Below are positions 1 through 5,180 of a stretch of DNA of 5,180 nucleotides, piece after piece. Each line of letters begins with the position of its first letter. Positions within the stretch are counted from its first letter, which is position 1. The notes under the pieces were generated by a model, which was not told the origin of the DNA, did not search any database, and worked only from the letters and a program-made list of their open reading frames with translations. The DNA lies in the NCBI GenBank assembly GCA_946887105.1, contig CAMPKJ010000320.1, positions 1-5,180 of the forward strand. The letters are read 5' to 3'. This DNA comes from an uncultured Acidobacteriota bacterium (lineage in GTDB: Bacteria > Acidobacteriota > Thermoanaerobaculia > Gp7-AA8). The position numbers and the translations under genes are program-made.

Positions 1-140
1 CTGATACGGCTGGCCGTCAGGTTGGCGATGCAGCCCGACGCGAACCGCAGCCGCACGTTGGCGATGTCGGTCCGCGGCGTGAGCACGTTGACCCCGACCG
101 CCTCGACCGATGTGACCTCGTGCCCGAGGATCGCGAGGCC
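1..140 (-). CDS. Gfo/Idh/MocA-family oxidoreductase, internal fragment
   Basis: Read on the minus strand, the bases from about 140 down to 1 translate without a stop into AILGHEVTSVEAVGVNVLTP followed by RTDIANVRLRFASGCIANL and TASRI. From what is known of the family, the pattern SV-AVGV-VLTP--DIAN-RL-F-SGC-ANLTASR is typical of the C-terminal substrate-binding domain of NAD(P)-dependent sugar-type dehydrogenases (Gfo/Idh/MocA), close to those acting on UDP-N-acetylglucosamine near lipid A genes. Codon use supports this strand: only 2 of the 39 codons covering bases 3-119 end in A or T, against 15 of 39 for the plus-strand frame of the permease over the same bases. The N-terminal Rossmann domain, which should lie to the right, is missing and is replaced by permease sequence; the C-terminal end runs off the window. 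The right limit is uncertain, between about 117 and 146. The exact substrate cannot be told from this piece. Confidence 0.8.
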
Positions 141-2012
141 AGCGTGCTCTCGCGCATTGCGCTGCCGCCGGGCGCGCGCGTGGAGCGCCCGTCGCGGCGC
201 AACGAGCGCGTCGAGAAGATGCTGCGCGCGTTTCGCGTGAACCTCTTCGCGCTGGCCGGCGTGGCGCTGCTCGTGGGCATGTTCCTGGTCTACAACACCG
301 TGCTGATCTCGATCCTGCGCCGCCGCAAAGACGTCGGCGTGCTGAAGACGGTCGGCACCGCGCCGGGGCAGATCTTCGGCGCGTTTCTCGCGGAAGGATT
401 CGTCTTCGGCGCAATCGGTTCGATGCTCGGCGTCGCGCTCGGCTATCTGCTCGCCAGCGCCATCCTGCGCACCGTCGGCCGCACCATCAACACGCTCTAC
501 GTGACCTCGGAACCGGAAGCGGTGACGCTCACTCCGGGCGTGATCGCGATCGGCATCGCCGTCGGCACGATCCTCTCGCTGCTGTCCGCGCTGCAGCCCG
601 CGCTCGAAGCATCGCGGGTACGGCCGGCCGCGATGATCCGGCCCGGACTGCAGCAACGCGTCGCCCATCCGCGATTGCTGGCCGGGATCGCGGTGCTCTG
701 CTTCATCGCCGCCGCGTTGATCTCGCGGCTGCCTCCGATCGGCGGCATTGCGGTGGCCGGATACGTGGCGGTGCTGTGCGTCGTGGCGGGATTCTCGCTG
801 CTCGCGCCCGCCATCGTGCGCACGACCTCGCGCGTCGCATCGCCGCTGCTCGAGCGCGCGTTCGGCATCGTCGGACGGCTCGCCGCCGCATCGCTGCCCG
901 CGTCGCTGCGCCGCACCTCCGTCGCCAGCGCGGCGTTGTCGCTCGCGACGGGGATGATGGTCGCGGTCGCGCTGATGGTCGGCAGTTTCCGCGAGACCGT
1001 GCGCATCTGGGTCGATCAGACCGTCAGCTCCGATCTGTGGCTGCGGCCGTCGAAGGGACTGTCGAACGCGGACGTGGCGCTCTTTCCACCCGAGGTCGCG
1101 GACGCGTTGCGGAACGTCGAATTCGTCGAGGAGATCGATCGCGTGCGCGGCATGGACATCGTCTACGGCGACACATTGATCGCCATCGGCAGCGGCGACT
1201 TCGAAGTGGCCGCACGCTATGGCGACCTGCCGATGATCGCGCCGCGCTCGTCCGCCGAGGCGCTGCGCAACGCGATTCGCCGGAGAGGCGTGGTCGTGTC
1301 GGAGAGCTTCGCGCTGAAGTTCGAAAAGAACGTCGGTGACACGATCGAGCTCCGCGGCGTGAGACTGCCGGTCACCGGCATCTATCGCGACTACTCGAAC
1401 GACCGCGGCGTGGTGGTGATGGACCGCGCGCTTTTCGTCGAGACGTTCGACGACCGCAAACTGAACACGATCGTCGTCTATCTGAAGCGCGGCGTCGATC
1501 GCACGCGCGCGCGGCTGGAGCTCGAGAAGCGCTTCGGCCCGAAATACGGCGCATTCGTCGTCACGAACAGCGAGATCAAGTCGGAGGTCATGAAGATCTT
1601 CGACCAGACTTTCATGATCACGTACGCGCTGCTCGGCGTGGCCATCGTGGTGGCGGTCCTGGGGATCATCAACACGCTCTCCGCGCTGATCCTCGAGCGC
1701 ACGCGCGAGCTCGCGCTGCTGCGCGTGGGCGGCCTCTCGACCGGCGAGCTGCGCACGATGATCGTTCTCGAGTCCTCGCTCCTCGGCGCCGCGTCGACCG
1801 TGGCCGGCCTGGTGATGGGTTACGCGCTGTCGTGGATCCTGATCTACGTGATCAACAAACAGTCCTTCGGCTGGACGATCGACTTCCACACGCCCGCCGC
1901 GCTCATCGCCGCATCGCTGGCGATCACGATGCTCGCCTCGGCATTGGCGGGACTCGTTCCCGCGCGCATGGCGCAACGGATCCACATCGCGTCAGCGATG
2001 AAGACCGAGTGA
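120..2012 (+). CDS. ABC transporter permease, FtsX/MacB type, two-module, N-terminus missing
   Basis: Inner-membrane permease of the type that works with a MacB/LolD-like ATPase to move lipids, lipoproteins, peptides or drugs by mechanotransmission rather than through a classic channel. The visible 630 residues, counted from the GTG at 120, hold a first FtsX module with membrane helices at about 39-62, 87-117 and 137-158, two linking helices at 186-203 and 208-231, a helix at 270-290, a periplasmic domain at about 291-495, and a second FtsX module with helices at 497-525, 547-578 and 592-615. Each module carries the usual motif after its first helix (RRRKDVGVLKTVG at 67-79; LERTRELALLRVGG at 525-538). 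Full-length relatives have about 800-850 residues and begin with another helix and periplasmic domain, so roughly 200 residues are absent. The GTG at 120 is only the first possible start after the left junction, not a natural one. No ATPase or adaptor gene is in the window, so the cargo is unknown. The stop lies 6 bases from the convergent trmL stop. Confidence 0.9.
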   Translation: MPEDREASVLSRIALPPGARVERPSRRNERVEKMLRAFRVNLFALAGVALLVGMFLVYNTVLISILRRRKDVGVLKTVGTAPGQIFGAFLAEGFVFGAIGSMLGVALGYLLASAILRTVGRTINTLYVTSEPEAVTLTPGVIAIGIAVGTILSLLSALQPALEASRVRPAAMIRPGLQQRVAHPRLLAGIAVLCFIAAALISRLPPIGGIAVAGYVAVLCVVAGFSLLAPAIVRTTSRVASPLLERAFGIVGRLAAASLPASLRRTSVASAALSLATGMMVAVALMVGSFRETVRIWVDQTVSSDLWLRPSKGLSNADVALFPPEVADALRNVEFVEEIDRVRGMDIVYGDTLIAIGSGDFEVAARYGDLPMIAPRSSAEALRNAIRRRGVVVSESFALKFEKNVGDTIELRGVRLPVTGIYRDYSNDRGVVVMDRALFVETFDDRKLNTIVVYLKRGVDRTRARLELEKRFGPKYGAFVVTNSEIKSEVMKIFDQTFMITYALLGVAIVVAVLGIINTLSALILERTRELALLRVGGLSTGELRTMIVLESSLLGAASTVAGLVMGYALSWILIYVINKQSFGWTIDFHTPAALIAASLAITMLASALAGLVPARMAQRIHIASAMKTE

Positions 2013-2018
2013 CCGCTG

Positions 2019-2477
2019 TCATCCCGAGCGCTGGCGCAACACCTCGTACAACGCGATCCCGACACACGTCGACAGATTCAGCGACCGCACGTGCTCCGAA
2101 TGGATCGGCATGGTCAGCATCCGCTCCGCGTACCGCTCGTGGATCGCGTCCGGCAGCCCGCCCGTCTCGCGTCCGAACACGAGCACGACGTCCTCCGGCA
2201 GCTCCGCGTCCCAATAGAGCCGCTGCCCTTTCGTACTGAAGAAAAACGGCGCGCCGAGCGCTGGCAGCTCGCGCTCGAAGTCCTCCCATGACGGCCAGAC
2301 GCGGAGGTCGACGTGCTCCCAGTAATCGAGTCCGGCGCGGCGCACTTCGCGCTCATCGAGGGAGAAGCCGAGGGGCTCGATGAGGTGCAAGGTCGCGCCT
2401 GCTGCGAGGCAGGAGCGGCCCGCGTTTCCGGTGTTCCAGTGAATCTCCGGATGGACGAGAACGACGTGGATGCTCAT
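2019..2477 (-). CDS. trmL: tRNA (cytidine(34)-2'-O)-methyltransferase TrmL
   Basis: SPOUT-family (trefoil-knot) methyltransferase that uses S-adenosylmethionine to methylate the ribose 2'-OH of the wobble nucleotide 34 in certain leucine tRNAs; cytoplasmic, normally a homodimer. The 152-residue product matches the usual length (about 157 in E. coli). Visible motifs are NTGNAGR at 15-21 (motif 1), the segment LGF...RRAGLDYWE at 36-54, FGRETGGLP at 101-109 (motif 2, knot and cofactor loop) and RSLNLSTCVGIALYE at 131-145 (motif 3). The usual proline before NTGN is tryptophan here (EIHWNTGN). I chose the ATG at 2477, because it begins the first beta strand (MSIHVVLVHPEI) and has a weak purine-rich GAAG a few bases upstream. 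A GTG at 2486 would add three residues. The gene converges on the permease with 6 bases between stops and diverges from the heme-copper protein. Function is confident from the family; the exact tRNA substrates are inferred. Confidence 0.95.
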   Translation of the reverse strand: MSIHVVLVHPEIHWNTGNAGRSCLAAGATLHLIEPLGFSLDEREVRRAGLDYWEHVDLRVWPSWEDFERELPALGAPFFFSTKGQRLYWDAELPEDVVLVFGRETGGLPDAIHERYAERMLTMPIHSEHVRSLNLSTCVGIALYEVLRQRSG

Positions 2478-2503
2478 ACTCTTCACACTCTAGAGCCACT
2501 GTC
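2478..2503. promoter_or_regulatory. Short divergent intergenic region between trmL and the heme-copper protein gene
   Basis: Only 26 bases separate the ATG of trmL (2477, minus) from the ATG of the heme-copper protein (2504, plus). The spacer contains the 8-base palindrome CTCTAGAG at 2488-2495. No convincing -35/-10 pair fits inside it, so the promoters for both genes must extend into the opposite coding sequence. No strong Shine-Dalgarno sequence precedes the ATG at 2504; the nearest purine run is AGAG at 2492-2495. Assigning regulatory function is an inference from the divergent layout alone. Confidence 0.4.
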
Positions 2504-3766
2504 ATGCGCCCGCGCACCCTCGGCCTGCTTCTCGTCGTCCTCGCGCTTCCGGCGATTGCACGCCAGCGCGCGGTCCGGCATCCGTCGGCGAATAGCGGTC
2601 CGACGTTCAGCAAAGAAGTGGTGCGCATCTTTCAGCAGAACTGTCAGGCCTGTCATCGCGAAGGCGACGTCGCGCCGTTTCCGCTCGTGACGTACGCCGA
2701 CGCGAAGCCGCGCGCGGCGCTGATCAAGTTCATGACGCAGAGCCGCCAGATGCCGCCGTGGAAAGCGACCGACGGCTGCGGCGACTTCATGGACGCGCGC
2801 CGTCTGACGGATGCGGAGATGGACACGATCGCGAAGTGGGCGGACGCGGGTGCGCCGCAGGGCAATCCGTCCGATCTTCCGCCGCCGCGCGAGTTCCCTT
2901 CCGACTGGCTCCTCGGCACACCCGATCTCATTCTCGCCAACGGCGAGCCGTTCACGCCGCCGGCGGGCCGCGACACCTATCGCTGCTTCACTATTCCGAC
3001 GAACCTCGTCTCCAGCGCGTTCGTGCGCGCCGTCGACACGCATCCCGACGATCGCGAGACCGTGCATCACGTGCTCACGTTCATCGATCCCACCGGCGCC
3101 TCGTTGGCGCTCGACGAAGCCGATCCCGGTCCCGGCTACACCTGCTTCGGCGGACCGGGATTCGCACTGCCGGGCGGATCGCTCGGCGGATGGGCACCGG
3201 GCACGCGCCCGCTGGAGCTGCCGGAAGGCGTCGGCTTCACGCTGCCCGCCGCGTCGCGCGTGGTGATGCAGGTCCACTATCACCCGCACCACGGCGAGCC
3301 CGGACCCGATCGCACGGAGCTCGGCGTCTACTTCTGGCCACAGAAGCCGGAGCGCGAGATGATCTTCGTCCCGCTGATCAATCAGACGTTCACGATTCCG
3401 CCGAACGATCCCAACTATCGCGTCACCGCGGCCTTTCCGATCGCCGTGCCGTGGCCGCTCAAGATCTGGTTCATCGCGCCGCACATGCACCTCCTCGGCA
3501 AGAAGATGAACGTGCAGGTGCAGCCGCCGGGCGAAGCCGCTCAGTGCCTGATCGACATCCAGGACTGGGACTTCAACTGGCAAGGCGCCTACCGCTACAA
3601 GCAACCCATCAGCGTGCCCGCCGGCTCGCAGCTTTCGCTCACGGCGTATTACGACAACTCGTCGGCCAATCCGCGCAATCCGAACGATCCGCCGAAGGCG
3701 GTTTCATGGGGCGAGGAGACGACCGACGAGATGTGCATTGCCTTCCTGGGCATCACGCTGGACTGA
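2504..3766 (+). CDS. Secreted heme c / PHM-like copper type II monooxygenase fusion protein
   Basis: The 420-residue product starts with a signal peptide (RPR, then a hydrophobic run at 6-19, likely cleavage after LPAIA), so it acts outside the inner membrane. A cytochrome c domain follows, with heme motif CQACH at 47-51 and probable axial methionine 83 in RQMPPW. From about 140 on it resembles the two beta-sandwich domains of peptidylglycine alpha-hydroxylating and dopamine beta monooxygenases. All six copper ligands of that family have counterparts: H188/H189 (VHHVL) and H258 (MQVHYH) for the CuH site, and H327/H329 (APHMHLLGK) and M410 (TTDEMC) for the CuM site. C348 and C411 match a conserved disulfide next to the CuM methionine. 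Such fusions are known in environmental bacteria, but I know of no established substrate. Copper-dependent hydroxylation with electrons delivered through the heme, in place of ascorbate, is an inference. The start is fixed by the signal peptide. The stop is 40 bases before the next gene. Confidence 0.88.
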   Translation: MRPRTLGLLLVVLALPAIARQRAVRHPSANSGPTFSKEVVRIFQQNCQACHREGDVAPFPLVTYADAKPRAALIKFMTQSRQMPPWKATDGCGDFMDARRLTDAEMDTIAKWADAGAPQGNPSDLPPPREFPSDWLLGTPDLILANGEPFTPPAGRDTYRCFTIPTNLVSSAFVRAVDTHPDDRETVHHVLTFIDPTGASLALDEADPGPGYTCFGGPGFALPGGSLGGWAPGTRPLELPEGVGFTLPAASRVVMQVHYHPHHGEPGPDRTELGVYFWPQKPEREMIFVPLINQTFTIPPNDPNYRVTAAFPIAVPWPLKIWFIAPHMHLLGKKMNVQVQPPGEAAQCLIDIQDWDFNWQGAYRYKQPISVPAGSQLSLTAYYDNSSANPRNPNDPPKAVSWGEETTDEMCIAFLGITLD

Positions 3767-3789
3767 TCACAGAAACGTGCGCGTACAAT
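3759..3789 (+). promoter_or_regulatory. Candidate sigma-70-type promoter for the histidine kinase gene
   Basis: TACAAT at 3784-3789 matches five of six positions of the -10 consensus and is an unusually AT-rich island in GC-rich DNA. A weak -35 candidate, TGGACT at 3759-3764 (four of six), lies 19 bases upstream, slightly beyond the best spacing, and overlaps the end of the preceding gene. A transcript from here would begin about ten bases before the ATG at 3807, leaving almost no leader. This fits the lack of a Shine-Dalgarno sequence before that ATG. The call rests on sequence match alone. Confidence 0.4.
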
Positions 3790-3797
3790 TCGCGCAC
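3777..3797 (+). repeat. Perfect inverted repeat around a -10-like hexamer upstream of the kinase gene
   Basis: GTGCGCG at 3777-3783 and CGCGCAC at 3791-3797 are exact reverse complements, separated by TACAATT. The repeat starts 10 bases after the stop of the heme-copper gene and ends 9 bases before the kinase ATG. It could be an operator spanning the -10 element, or an RNA hairpin between the two genes. It is not a standard intrinsic terminator because no T-run follows (ACCAACACA). Confidence 0.6.
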
Positions 3798-3806
3798 ACC
3801 AACACA

Positions 3807-5180
<1,374 letters not shown>

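Noticed and set aside
3..119. Extending the permease leftwards in frame to the window edge; the plus-strand reading DRLDRCDL resembles the DRIDL motif of such permeases.
   Set aside because: The frame is open, but 15 of 39 codons end in A/T, unlike the rest of the gene, and the minus strand of the same bases matches Gfo/Idh/MocA proteins over a much longer stretch. I take the short resemblance as chance, with some doubt close to the junction.
2013..2018. Bidirectional terminator between the convergent permease and trmL genes.
   Set aside because: The gap is six bases, and no GC hairpin with a T-run is visible around it.
2027..2270. Recurring CCGAGCGCTGGC at about 2024 and 2254 as a direct repeat.
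   Set aside because: The two copies are short, both lie in the trmL region and fit ordinary codon use; there is no further extension.
2483..3604. Long open frame of 373 codons on the minus strand.
   Set aside because: It lies entirely opposite the heme-copper gene, is arginine-rich with no recognisable domain, and is the usual antisense shadow in GC-rich DNA.
3777..3797. Intrinsic terminator for the heme-copper gene.
   Set aside because: The hairpin is only seven base pairs and is followed by ACCAACACA, not a T-run.

Overview
The window is high-GC bacterial DNA with a strong preference for G or C at third codon positions. It holds four genes packed with almost no spacing, plus a short gene fragment at each end. 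The nearest phylum I can suggest is Acidobacteriota or a similar soil lineage. This rests on the gene types (a large two-module FtsX/MacB permease, a heme c domain joined to a PHM-like copper monooxygenase fold, a hybrid-type membrane histidine kinase) and on composition. It is an inference with low confidence.

Layout from left to right. Positions 1 to about 140, read on the minus strand, encode a piece of a Gfo/Idh/MocA oxidoreductase. From about 120 to 2012 the plus strand encodes a large ABC-transporter permease that has lost its N-terminal part at the left junction. Six bases after its stop lies the end of trmL (minus strand, start 2477), a tRNA wobble-position 2'-O-methyltransferase. Divergent from trmL, with 26 bases between the starts, is a secreted protein of 420 residues (2504-3766) that joins a CxxCH heme c domain to a peptidylglycine-monooxygenase-like fold with all six copper ligands in place. 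A membrane-bound histidine kinase begins at 3807 and stays open to the right edge; its catalytic core is complete by about 5120. The last 50 bases, read on the minus strand, encode the signature segment of an acyl-CoA dehydrogenase.

The two end fragments are the most surprising thing here. At both ends a clear gene on one strand is joined mid-gene to an unrelated gene on the other strand. This is what chimeric contig ends look like (assembly or amplification artefacts), although real rearrangements cannot be excluded from sequence alone. The GTG at 120 is therefore probably not the natural start of the permease, and the last 20 or so residues of the kinase frame are probably not kinase.

The four main genes do not form an evident pathway. 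The permease and trmL are convergent, trmL and the copper/heme protein are divergent, and the kinase follows the copper/heme protein on the same strand but seems to have its own promoter. A redox link between the kinase and the heme/copper protein is possible but unproven. No gene-free stretch exceeds 40 bases. I see no RNA gene, mobile element, CRISPR array or long repeat. I did not find a convincing new multi-gene system; the heme-copper fusion protein is the best candidate for unexplored biochemistry.
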